Below, piece by piece: positions 27,701 through 38,410 of a stretch of 64,000 bases of DNA. The position numbers were made by a program, and so were the translations under genes. The notes under the pieces were generated by a model. That model did no database searches and had not been told where the DNA came from. It saw only the letters and a program-made list of their open reading frames with translations. The DNA comes from Apteryx mantelli (lineage: Eukaryota; Chordata; Aves; Apterygiformes; Apterygidae). How positions within the stretch are numbered: position 1 is the first letter of the stretch; each line of letters starts with the position of its first letter. The DNA lies in assembly GCF_036417845.1 (NCBI RefSeq), contig NC_089982.1, forward strand, positions 46,711,684-46,775,683, given 5' to 3'.

Positions 27701-28320
27701 TATTCTCCTTCTTAAATAAGTTCAACCTAATTCTAATACCATATAGACTTATTTTGTAGTAATATACCTACATGGAATTTACTCCTACTTCATGCAAGGG
27801 CAAACAGGTTAAAGTATCATGTGCTTTTAAAAACAATTGTTTGAATGTCTATACCTACTGGTCATGCCTAATGAGAATGGCTCTGTATAGAGCTAAATAT
27901 ATATAAAGTAACATGATGGTTTTCAGAACAAGTCAGGTATGTCATGTGGCTTGTTAAGAGAGGAATTAAAACATGTTATATAAACATGGACAAAAATTTT
28001 AGTATAAAATATAAATATTTGTTTATTAACAGTTCGGAAGTATTTATTCAAATTTTGAAAATCTTTGATTTATTTCCAGGTTGAACTTTTTTCTCTGTTT
28101 CTAGTTTTGCCACTTTGGTGGATTGTCTTCCATGATTTTAAATTCACAGAGTAGTGCCTCATTCAGGGAAAATGATACCTAGCAAACATAATTCTCACCC
28201 CTGCTCTTGTATAGAGTGGGATATTAGAAATAAAATCCACTACATGGATGAAATGGAATGAAATGTTTATTTCATTTCTAACATGATTAGACAGCTATAT
28301 ACAAACAATATCCTCTTTTT

Positions 28321-28373
28321 CACAGAATGGTTGAGGTTGGAAGGGACTTCTGGAAATCATTTAGTCCAACCCA
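28321..28373 (-). mobile_element. CR1 retrotransposon 3' end fragment, minus orientation
   Basis: CACAGAATGGTTGAGGTTGG followed by AAGGGACTTCTGGAAATCAT and TTAGTCCAACCC is the reverse complement of the CR1 3' end. It is a short truncated copy of about 53 bases. The close match makes it the best taxonomic marker (bird or reptile) in the window. Confidence 0.92.
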
Positions 28374-29440
28374 TGTTCATGTTTGTACATTATTAATATA
28401 AGTTTATTATTTGATATAATATCTGTATTTTTCCAGAATGCCGTGTCAAAAGGCCTGCATAGTTTATGCAGCACCAATCACATATTGATCTCTTTAAGAT
28501 CTGTTATTGCTTCCTTCTGTGACTTTGGGATCACATTGCCTGGCAATTACCTTCTGGTTTAGCTGCTTGTTGCACATCTCAAATGGGTGCCTTTGCAGTT
28601 TTCATGCTCTGGGAACTGTGCACCTTAGCGTGAAAACATTGCCATTCTAGTAGTTTTATACTATTGTTGCTTGTCAATATATATGAACAAGGTCAAAGGT
28701 ACCAGGTTTTATTTGCTTTTGGGAAGAAAAGGTGGTAAAGACCTGACAGAGCAACAACTGTCATAAATAGCAGGGGTTTGATCCCGCAGTTCTGTGGGCT
28801 GTGTGAGGGCTTGGTCAGGAGCTCTGCGCAGGCTCCGCCAGTGCTCTGCTTACATCGGGCTGTTTGTCTAAGTCGTTGCCATTTCATAAGGCTCCATCCC
28901 GTATGTTGTTGAACTGAATTATTAGTAGCTGATAATGGAAACAACTCTTTTGAGAAAATGCCACAGTTCTTGTTTTTGTATCCCATTGACTTGAAAAGCA
29001 AGTGGAAAGGGGTGACCTGATACCGCTTTTGCTTATGGGCGGGGGATTGCAAAGCATCTGCCTTGAGACTCTGAGCATGCTGCTAAGATTTCCAGTAGCC
29101 TATGTGGCATTAGTGATACGTGGCTGTTACTGAGATGACCCGTTCTGTTTGCTCTTTATGAGCATGTTAACACTGCTGTAATCAAATTAGCAGAACTCAG
29201 ACTGTTGTCAGAGGAGTTCTTATGTGTTACTTCTCCTGAATTTTGTCGGTCATTTTTCTATCAAAGAATATTCAGGGGGGCAGATCTCTAAAGCTTCCAT
29301 AAGGCCATTTTTCTCCACATGAAATTTTTTGCCTTTTTGATAATAAGGCCAGCAGGACTATTTTGGAGTGACTGTAGTTTTTTAAACAGGCACTTAGCTG
29401 GATAACCTGAACTTTCAAAATGTTTTTTTTTTCATAACAG

Positions 29441-29650
29441 GAGCCAGTCTTCCGCCTACAAACATCCTCTGTAGAGCCCTCTTTCCATCCACTAACTGTA
29501 AAGGAAGCCTTGGGAAATCAAACTTCTAATTGAGGGCCTACCCTCCTCCAGCAGTCTCCCCTAAAACACCTCTGTGTATATTTTCATTAATTCAGTTAAA
29601 GTATTTAGAAGCTTATTCTGAACAATAAAGCAATTTAAATCACTCAATTT
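29441..29650 (+). other. Candidate 3'-terminal exon of an unidentified plus-strand transcript
   Basis: A strong acceptor (a run of T, then CATAACAG, ending at 29440) is followed by an open frame of 30 codons. It begins EPVFRLQTSSVEPSF and ends ALGNQTSN at TGA (29531-29533). An AATAAA hexamer lies about 95 bases later (29624-29629), which is the arrangement expected of a last exon. I do not recognise the peptide. If real, this transcript would converge tail-to-tail with GLRA3, whose coding region ends about 6 kb away. It may equally be a long noncoding RNA or a chance combination. Confidence 0.3.
29624..29629 (+). terminator. AATAAA hexamer after the candidate plus-strand terminal exon
   Basis: This is a canonical polyadenylation hexamer in the context GAACAATAAAGC. 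A moderately T-rich stretch follows within 40 bases. It matters only if the exon upstream of it is real. Confidence 0.3.
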
Positions 29651-32118
29651 CTTCTCTTCAAGTTTTCAATCGTGCAATATTTAAATGCTAATACACCTTA
29701 ACTATTCTTGAGATTTTCATTCTTTCTTCCAATGGGGTTGATAGTCCCTCCTGTGACTTTAAACTTATTGCATAAAATGTCATAAAAATAATTGCATAGT
29801 TTCTGAAAAAAGTTAACTTTATTTTTTTGAACAAAATATGTAGAGTTACATGACTGACACCATAAACTGCACATATTTTAACACTTCTGTCTGCAGAGAA
29901 TGTCAGTTTAAGTGCAATATTATACTGTAATACAAGAAAAAGGAATTTAATCAAATCCATGCATAACACATTTATAGGATTTTACTAAAAAGTACTTTGA
30001 GATGAAATTGCCATTGTATGTTGTCTAGAAGGAATTTGCAGGAGAATATGTTTAAAAATCACAGACAAGTTATTTGTACACTAGCATATTTTTCTTGCTG
30101 TAGCCTTTAAAAAGCTGGGATCACTAACACACAAGCTACTGTACGTTATGTTAAAACTTTGTCAAAAGCTTATGGCACAATTTCTTTTTATACAGTTCAC
30201 AATTACACATTCATGGAACATCAGTAGTTACTTTAGTCCATTTCATCCATTAACATCACTCTGTCATACCTTAAAATACAAACAGAAGAAATGTTTCTTG
30301 CATATTTCACAAAGATGAAAGTGAAGAAGAGCAGTAATGTTCAAGAATGTCAAGAATACAGGACGAGCCAACATTTTTCTGGCGTTTAACCCACTGCTTC
30401 TAGCAATCTAACCTGTTTCCACAAGCCTTCTGAACTGATAATATTTCAGTAACTACTGTAGGTGACGTGTGTTGCCTGAAGGCACCTTTTCCACAACCAC
30501 TGCAAAACAGAGTGCCCATTTTATTATTAGCAAGTAGCTGAGTTCATGATTTAGATTTTTCTTAGTGGTCTCAAAAAGAAAAAAAGCCATGATGATCTCA
30601 TATTGTTCTCATTTAAATAACCATATGATTGTATACTAAGATGTGGATAAAATTATTTTACTACCTTGCAGGGATCCTGTAGGAATTATTAGCTCACTCG
30701 GCAGTTTCACAGTATAAGGCCAAATTCTGCTCTGTTGGATTAATTCCAATAATAGCTCAAATGAGAGCAGAAGTTGCACATAAATTATATCTATCACTTT
30801 TTACAACCAACCATCTCAATTTGGGCTGGGTACCGTAAAAATAAATTCATTTCCATCTAATATAAAATTATTGCTAAAAAAGAATACATTTTAATTTTTT
30901 AAAGGTTAAGGAAGACTTTTTAATCTTTCCCTACTCTTACAAATATAAAGTGTTTACACAGTTTATCTTCAATCTATTTTTATCTACATTACCATCCTAC
31001 AGTTCTGTAATTGGTTATAGTGCAAAGTGGAAGCATTTCTTTATTCCTCAAATGTAAAGTGCACATCTGAATCGCCTAAACGTAAGTCTTTCTGGTGATT
31101 AAACAAAATCATATCTTGCACTTCAGAAAGGATTCCTTAAAAAGCAGCCTATAAAAAAGCTTATGGAACAAGCTCTAATATAGAGAATTCAGAAAAAAAC
31201 AATATGTTATTGAACTAAAAACCTGAAATTCCATGTTGTTCCTGTATTCCACTAGCCTGCTTAAATAGTAATGAGTGTCTGCAGTCAAAACTCCTTGAAA
31301 ATAGAATGTGGGGACAGCAAAGAGTTACCTTTATTTTGAAATAAAGTTAATTCTAAATAGTAAAACACTTCTTCACTTCCTCCCTGTCTCCCTCAAGTCT
31401 CTTCTAATTTATTAACGTTGTAGGGGAAGAAAACCAACTCTCTGACTTGGCAAGGTATTTTTTTGGTATTTGGAGATGGTTTTAAAAACAAAATGCATTT
31501 TATTATGCAGATTTTAAGTAGGAGTTTGGTACTCTAGTTTCTGCAGGACACCTGTGGTAATTGAGTAAGTTTAACTACTGTACCTATGAAGCATCTTCCT
31601 TATCCTCTCTCAGCGACTGAAAATTTTTAGCCTTACAGGGGATGATATGATTAGGACCACATATCTGTCTTTAGGGCAGGAAGCAGAGAGTGGTGTGAAA
31701 GGCTTCAGGCTTTCTCTCTCCATATGGCCCCTGTGCTACGCACAGCCCCAGCTCTTCCACCTGTCCCCATGCCCCACTCCTCTTTCCATTCAGAAAGCAG
31801 GTGGTGTGGGAAGAAAGTCAGCTCTGCTTCTTGCCAGCCAGAAACTGCCGTCCCAAGGGAATGCACACTTGGCAGCAGCTGTCCTGGGTAAGGCAGTGCC
31901 CCCTGTGCATGCTGTTTCCACCTGCACTGGCATGCCTGTGGCCGGGGCCTGGGGGCTGAACGGGGGTGGTAGGGAAGCCTCATGCTTCTGGCTTTCTCCT
32001 TTGTGGTAACTGTGCCAGCTCTTTGGCAGCTGTACTACTGCAGTAATCCACCAGATCCTAGAGTCTTTGCCTCTGGTTTTGGTGCATTGCATGGCTTTCC
32101 AAACATCAAACTATCAAA

Positions 32119-32166
32119 CATAGGTTAGCCCCCTAAAGGGGGGGGGGCCTAAAGGGCTAACCTATG
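32119..32166. repeat. Hairpin with 13-bp perfect arms and G-rich loop
   Basis: CATAGGTTAGCCC (32119-32131) and GGGCTAACCTATG (32154-32166) are perfect reverse complements. The 22-base loop contains a G10 run flanked by two copies of CCTAAA. Confidence 0.95.
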
Positions 32167-32285
32167 GCAACCATGAAAACACAACCTGAATAGCACAGAG
32201 CCTGCACCTATGGTGAATAATTACCTAGGTCCAGGCTGCGATGGCTGTTGCCTGTCACACAGGGGTTGTGCGTACAAGAAGCTTC

Positions 32286-32345
32286 CCTGTGTGGCTTTGC
32301 TGAAGACCTGTGTCCCAGCATAGGTCCTCAGCAAAGCCACACAGG
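32286..32345. repeat. Long near-perfect hairpin, 27-bp arms, 6-base loop
   Basis: The arm at 32286-32312 (starting CCTGTGTGGCTTTGCTGA) pairs with 32319-32345 (ending TCAGCAAAGCCACACAGG) around the loop TCCCAG. Of 27 positions, 25 are Watson-Crick, one is a G-U wobble and one is an A-C mismatch. The short loop and stable stem resemble a foldback or small-RNA precursor shape, though the stem is slightly shorter than a typical microRNA hairpin. Confidence 0.95.
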
Positions 32346-33233
32346 ATAGCTGAGGTAACTAGCTGCTCCAGACTCGTGAATGGAACCCGTTTTAGATGTA
32401 GGCGAAGTCCCAAACAGGTAGCATCTGCCTCAAGCATCATTTCTTTGATCATTCTGTTTCTGCTTCTGCATTGCTCCTTGTGCAGGATTGTAGCAGAGAT
32501 GCTGCAGTGTGATGGATGCTGCAGAGTACCTCTGTTTGCAACTTCCTGATCTCATTCCCTGCTGCTTCATTTTACAGTTATAGAAGAATCGGCTCCCACA
32601 CTAATCATCATAGCTGATGACAATAACTGTTGATTCCAGCTTTGTGTAGAGGGCAGGCATGCCTTTTGGCATTTCGGGGGTTTTCCCGTAGTCAGTTAGT
32701 GGACAGCTGGTATGTGTGCCTGGAAGTCTTTTGTAATCTTAACTGACATTTACCTTTTTCTTTGTCACATGACTTTGCTCAAAGTTGCTTGGGACTGTAA
32801 AGGCTTCTGTTAAATTGGTAAATATTATGGTTACAGTAAAAGATAAAGAAACAGCAGTTCAAGAGAGTTCTTCATACCATTGCATCAAAATAAAAAACCT
32901 TTACTTACTTTAGGGCAGCAGTATGACATGCCAAATGTTCCATACATTTGAAAGTATCATCATGGAACCATTCTTGCTTTTTCCCTCTCACTGGAAATAT
33001 TTTTTATCCTTAATAGAATTGCTTAATACATACAAAAATGCTGGAACTGTAGAGTTTTCATAACATTTTAAATATATTTAATTCTCTTAATTAATATGCC
33101 CTGTTAGAGGACTGAATGTTATAAGTAAATTTTCAATGTAGAAGTAGGATGTGCTTACCCTCCCCATGTAATGGCCTATAGGTAACAATCCATTAGGGAT
33201 GTTAGAAAAGAATTATAATGTAGTTTTATGCTT

Positions 33234-33239
33234 TTTATT
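33234..33239 (-). terminator. Candidate GLRA3 polyadenylation signal (distal)
   Basis: The minus strand reads CAATAAAAAGC, about 2.5 kb past the stop codon. T-rich and GT-containing sequence follows within about 60 bases on the minus strand. It is an alternative to the proximal signal. Confidence 0.25.
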
Positions 33240-34609
33240 GTATATATACGACGTACTGTAATTTTGACTTAGATTAGCATACCATCTTCCCCCTCACTGA
33301 GGTGATAGATTCATACACGTATGAAGGATCTTGCCCTTCTTGTTCAACAGTTCTACATTCCTCCTGACTCCATTATATTTGCCAGCACTGTAATTCAGTC
33401 CCTCTTTTATCACTTTCAAGACTTCCATCTCATTTCTCTGTCTGAGAACATAGATCTTTTCTCGCTTAAGTAGTGAAGAAAGAAATTAGGGATACATTTA
33501 TTTAGCTTGTATTATTTGGATTTGTTAATATTTTCCAAACAAGGTGATATTAGACTATTGAATGATTGGGAAAGAGGCAGTGTGAACCAGGAAGTCAAGT
33601 GAAGTGTTATAGAATAACTCAGAGTTATGTATCTGGCCAGCATTTTTATGTACCAATCTCTTCAATGAAGAATTCCTTATTGAGGGAAACCAGCTATTTT
33701 AAACGGTAAGAAGAGAGATAAGCTTGAGAGTTCATGTAATGTTTTATGATTGCCTCTTGATTATGGGTCCAGTACTTCAAATAGGCCTTTAACTAAATAC
33801 TGTTGACTTCACTGAAAGTAAAAATAAGTTAACAACCCTTTTTATAAAATACAGTTCACGACAAGTTTGAAGAAGACAAATGTAACCCAGCTGAAAGGTC
33901 AGGCGTTAGTTCATAGTACCCCTTCACACAGATCAGCACATGCATTCATTAGTGATCAGGATTTTTTGGAACATGTATATAAATAAATCAATTAAAAATG
34001 ACACCATGTGAGCAAACAATAATTGCTTAAAATGAATTGAATTCATATCATATAATAAATGAAGGAAAACTGTAAAATAACACTGCTTTAAAATAAGGGA
34101 GGATTATACAGCTTCTTTCTGAGACAGTTGAACAAAATCAGAGAACTGCTATTTTAAATCTCTCTAACTAATCTCTGGAGGAAAACAACAAACCCAACCA
34201 AACCCAAGGTTGCTATGTTATAATCCTCATTGCAGGGTAACATTGCTTCTGTTACTTCATATGCAACATGCCTTTGGCAGTGCACCAGATGTTTGCCTGC
34301 AGCTGTATTTTGCTTTTGTATACGCATTCCAAGCAATAACAAAACAAAAATCTAAAACATGGTCAAAATAAAAACATTTTGCAACGAGAAACAGCCTCAG
34401 CTACTGGACTTAAAGTATTGAGTACTTCTAAATGTCAGATTTCCATATCTTAGCATGTTTTTGTTTTTCGGTAAAGAGTAGCAGGAGTGTTTACAGACTA
34501 TGCAATAAATATGATCTGTTGTGTTATAATTCAAAAAAGCAACTAATGTGACTTATGTAATTCTAAATGGGGAAAATCTCTCTTAACAGTTTTAATAGTG
34601 TTTTCCCTT

Positions 34610-34615
34610 TTTATT
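34610..34615 (-). terminator. Candidate GLRA3 polyadenylation signal (proximal)
   Basis: The minus strand reads AATAAA followed by AAGGGAAAAC, about 1.15 kb past the stop codon. It is the first canonical hexamer I find downstream of the stop. Usage is unproven, and the flanking sequence lacks a clear GU-rich element. Confidence 0.25.
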
Positions 34616-35759
34616 AGTATGAAGTACAATTAAAGTAAAAGATCATCTGGATTTTTTTTCATGTTTTAGAGCTGCATGTTTTTCAAAGTTGTGAAGTACT
34701 ACTTAAGCAGTATCTAAGTCATGTCAATAAACTTCAAAGAATGAGAAAGAAAACTCCATATGCCTATATATCAAACTTTCTGTGACTTATGTAACATATA
34801 GGAGGTATATGTACATAAACACAGCTGTACTCATCCTCCTGATATTTCAGCAGAGCTGATGACTGCTTTTAGCTTTGTTACAGGGTTTCTTTTGCACTGA
34901 ATTAAAAATGGAGCATTGCAAAAGTTTAATGCAGTTTGTCCATCTCCAAAGCTGTATGAGCTGTTACCAGTTGAGGAAAAAACTTCAAAAATAGAAAAAA
35001 GATTAAAAAGCTTTTAAGTTTCAATTTATCAAAGTGTAACTGTAGGTAATTAAAAGAAAAAAAAAAGCCCTTACAGGAAGCAGTACATGACAAATTTTAA
35101 TATATTTTCCAAGTGATATTCAGACTACTGGGCAACAGTACCTTGTGCTGTCTCTGAGATTATTTCAACACACATTTTCCAGTGGAACCATAATATGGAC
35201 TACTTTTAATAAATAATATAACTTAAATGCATCATATGCGCTCATTCCAAAACCACAGATATTGTTCTTAATACAAGGAAAAGTCCTTCGATTCTAAAAC
35301 TCAAATCAGTAATTTGTCATTATCTTGTAAAACTGAAATAAGCGTTACAAATGCTAATCTATTCTCTAATACTATGGGATTTACCTAGGGTGTTCTGGAC
35401 CCATTTTATAATTAAAAATACACCAGAATTAAAAAACTTTTAAGGAACATCAAAGAGTACTGTACAGTTATACCACTGTGTAACAGTATGTATAAACACT
35501 TGGCAGTAAAGCTTCAGTAGAGAGTGATTTACTATGAAAAAGTTGATAATTAGTTTGATGTAGAAACTGCAATAGCAGACGTATCTTCTCTGGGTGTCAT
35601 TCTTCCACTGTGACTCGGTAAAGCAAGTCATGCAGGATCCTTTTTGTTTTTCCCCTCGATGCCTTTAGCTCTGCTGATGACTTCTGTGCATATTTCTAAC
35701 AGAAAGCCTCCAGTTGAACATGCCAGCCAGAACTGTATGTGCTAAAAGCCTTAATCTTG

Positions 35760-36029
35760 TTATTGGTGAATGTCCTCATGCCTAATGATTTTGTAAATTA
35801 CCCAGTAAAAAATGTTGAAAATCAGAAAAGCTAATGGAAAACAAGCTCTGGAAATTGTGTCTATCTTCTTGGCCCGGTCAATAAATACCTTTCTCATCTC
35901 ATCAGGGCTTTTTGGTGCAGCTTGAATGGGGTTTTTTGGCCCCTTTTGTGTCACTCCGTCTTTTGCTTGCAGACATGGCCCCATTCCATATGCTGTAAAA
36001 CTAAACCGACTTTCTCTTACATCATCATC
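35760..36029 (-). CDS. GLRA3: GLRA3 final coding exon: intracellular loop, TM4 and C terminus
   Basis: This exon has 89 codons plus a TAA stop. The acceptor has a strong pyrimidine tract ending GCAACAG (36030-36036). It opens [11 protein letters not shown]; the Ser in RESR (codon 36009-36011) corresponds to the PKA site (Ser346) described for mammalian alpha-3. GYGM-type and CLQAKDG sequence follows, then a variable Pro/Gly/Lys segment. [20 protein letters not shown] is an amphipathic helix before TM4. TM4 is about [20 protein letters not shown], followed by the short extracellular tail RHEDIHQ. The mammalian protein, as I recall it, ends HEDIHQQQD. Here TAA (35760-35762) sits where the second of those Gln codons would be, and CAA-GAT-TAA follows in frame at 35751-35759. 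The protein is therefore three residues shorter at its C terminus. Confidence 0.96.
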   Translation of the reverse strand, partial: DDDVRESRFSFTAYGMGPCLQAKDGVTQKGPKNPIQAAPKSPDEMRKVFIDRAKKIDTISRACFPLAFLIFNIFYWVIYKIIRHEDIHQ

Positions 36030-37977
36030 CTGTTGCAAAAAGAAAAAAAAAGCAAGATTTTTTGTTTATAGAAATCTTACCAGCTGCTAAGTACCAAGTG
36101 CTGTACCTTTACCTCAGTGACTTCTTGAATCTGCAGTTTAACTTGTTGAAATTCTGGCCTTATCAATGTCTCTGCCAAAACTATTGCAGCCACTTCAACA
36201 AGCCCAGTTTTATCTATTTGTTTATAGAATCTGTAATCTTTTTAGAGAAAAAAGAAATCTTAGTAATCTAGTAGCAGTCAGGAACACAACTACTGATCGG
36301 TTTTGTTTTTCCCCGTTTACAGCAGATGTCTGCAGTCTTCAACTGAGCAAATTTCACATGATCTTTTGGACAATAGCCATTAACTTTGTGCGTTACTTAA
36401 CAAAATGGTTTCCTGGCCCTGAGACATAACCGTCATGCAAATAGTAATGATGGTCACATTTAGTAAACATGCGGTGATCAAAAAGGCAGAATTCTCACTT
36501 ATATAATTAATCATTTGTATGCCTTATTTCTACTCTTCCCTGTGTAGAGAATAGTATGTAAAGTGTCTTAGTTTAAAATAAAGTGAATGAAAGCTAAAGG
36601 CCGGATTTTTCTCCTGCCTTGTTCTGTCAATCGAGGGGAAAACTGGCAAAGACATTCTGAATTCAGGGAGCTATAAGAGAAAATTGAATCTGGTTTTAAA
36701 TCACACTGCACAGAAACAAAAACAGATAGTCTGAAGATGTACATATTCTCAAAGGATGGGTTTCAAGAATGTGGCTTCTATCGGGAGATGCATTTTATAC
36801 CTCTCTCTGCCTGGTTAGAGGTATTCTCAAGTAGTAAAGGAGGTAGAAATGCAGACAGGTAAATAATACATAGACTGAGAAGCCAGGTCCAGATTAGATC
36901 TGAATATATCCCAGAATATTCCTGCACTATCTGTGCTACCCAAGCATAGTGCTATGATTTTGAGGGCATTCACATTTTTTTAGCTAATTTTAAATTCAGC
37001 ATTTCCTTTTTTTCATGTCTAATTTAACCCAGTTTCTTTAGGATTATAGGCTTTTATAAAGTATGACAAAATATTATGTATATGTTGTTTCTTAACTATT
37101 TTGGAAAATCATTTTCATAAATATTAAAAAGTTAGAAGTGAGCAGAGTCAATTTTAATTTTATATGAGAAATTTTGATATTTTAAAATTCTTCCTAGAGT
37201 GAATTAAAATCAAAGTTAAAAAAATATATTTACCAGTTATTGTTTAAATACAAACTTCCGAATTTCTCATTTTGAAAATACCAGTGCCATTCAGAAAATT
37301 TGAAAGTGTTCCAGAATGGACAATTAATTTTAAACATCCTTAAATTTTTGATTAAGTGATAGTTACTAGAAAAACCATTGTTAATTTCTTTTGTTTTTTA
37401 AAAAATCCAGCAAATTTTATTATCAATATTGGTCAAATCAATTATCTACAAGAAAATGCAAAAACATTAGTATTTGAAGTGAACTAGTTGGCAAACAGCA
37501 TGAGCATCCAGCACTGCTGTAGTTATTACCCAACCGACACAGTTTTTCACATATGTTAATTGAATAAACTTCTAGACTAATACAGTTCACTGAAAACACT
37601 ATACTTCAAACCTGTATTTGAATACTTCTATAAAACCGAAAGTAATGAAAAATTAACATGAAAGCAAAAGAGGAAGAAAAAGCACTGACTTACTTAAATG
37701 TGGAGATGAATAACAGAAATACAAAATGATAGGATGATTTTTTGATGACATGATAAAACAAAGGACTAATTACTACAGTACTGTGCCTCTCCTGTCAGGA
37801 AAAAATGGGAAATAATATCTTTATTGGAACATCTCCAGTTAACAGAAGTTACAAATCCATAGACTATGAGGATTATTCTAGAGTCGACATATAAACTCCT
37901 TGATACGGGCAAAGATCTGTGATTCATGGTTAAATCTTTTCACACTTCTCCAGAAAATAGTGCTTATAACGTCGCTA

Positions 37978-38410
37978 GCTCAGAATGACTGTGTAAGAAT
38001 TGTTCCGAGAAGCCGCTCTCGGTTGGACGTGTTTGCAGGGTGAAGCGCTGTGCTGTGGCTTCCCTGGCCCTGTGCTGTGCTTGCCTGAACTGAGTGAGTG
38101 ATCCCCTAGAGCGGCTGTAAAGCTCAGTTCTCTGCTTGCTTTTGACTTGCAGACATCCTGAAGTGAGCCAGTGAGCAGGCTGCTCGGAAATCCTGTGTTG
38201 CTGAGGCAGCGATGTGAAAGCCCTTCTCGGGGTCTATCTTTTCTGCCTCGTGTCTGTCGGGTGCCGTGAGGGCAGGCGGGATGGTTGGCGCCTGCCAAGT
38301 CCGGCCAGAGCGCTTGGGCTAATGGCTATGCAGAGAAGGGCACCTCCAAGAGCATCGTAGCGTGCCGGGTACCCCCTGCCTTTTTGCTGGCACAGCTGGC
38401 GCACCCAAGA
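37978..38410. other. Intronic GC- and CpG-rich block
   Basis: This part of the exon 8-10 intron has many CpG dinucleotides, unlike its surroundings. It holds a 107-codon minus-strand frame (37975-38298) with no recognised similarity. It may be an old retroposed segment or a small CpG-island regulatory region. Confidence 0.45.

Larger units (their letters stand above)
20126..29440. other. Intergenic AT-rich DNA between CR1 remnant and candidate terminal exon
   Basis: There is no recognisable gene. The stretch includes a slightly GC-richer part (about 20930-21430) with overlapping open frames of 80-95 codons on both strands. It also includes a T22 run and a short CR1 3' end at 28321. Confidence 0.6.
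31640..32560. other. GC-richer block with overlapping open frames on both strands
   Basis: Within AT-rich flank, this stretch is visibly richer in G and C. It supports a 120-codon plus frame (31647-32009) and 92- and 100-codon minus frames over the same bases. None of the translations resembles a known family. Overlap of both strands suggests composition rather than coding. Two hairpins lie at 32119-32166 and 32286-32345. Confidence 0.5.
33234..35759 (-). other. GLRA3: Probable GLRA3 3' untranslated region (distal end uncertain)
   Basis: The sequence just downstream of the GLRA3 stop on the minus strand is AT-rich and has no credible coding frame. Minus-strand AATAAA hexamers occur at 34610-34615 and 33234-33239, so an untranslated region of roughly 1.1-2.5 kb is possible. 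The real end could lie further down, since other minus-strand AATAAA hexamers exist at lower coordinates. Neither hexamer has an obvious strong GU-rich downstream element. This is inferred from position only. Confidence 0.4.

Noticed and set aside
1..35000. HPGD, the human neighbour downstream of GLRA3
   Set aside because: I looked for its short-chain dehydrogenase motifs (TGAAQGIG, YCASKHG) on both strands and saw none. The gene must lie further away or elsewhere.
36062..36429. Plus-strand frames of 69 and 87 codons beside the last GLRA3 exon
   Set aside because: They lie in intron sequence antisense to GLRA3, are low-complexity and hydrophobic, and have no recognisable family.
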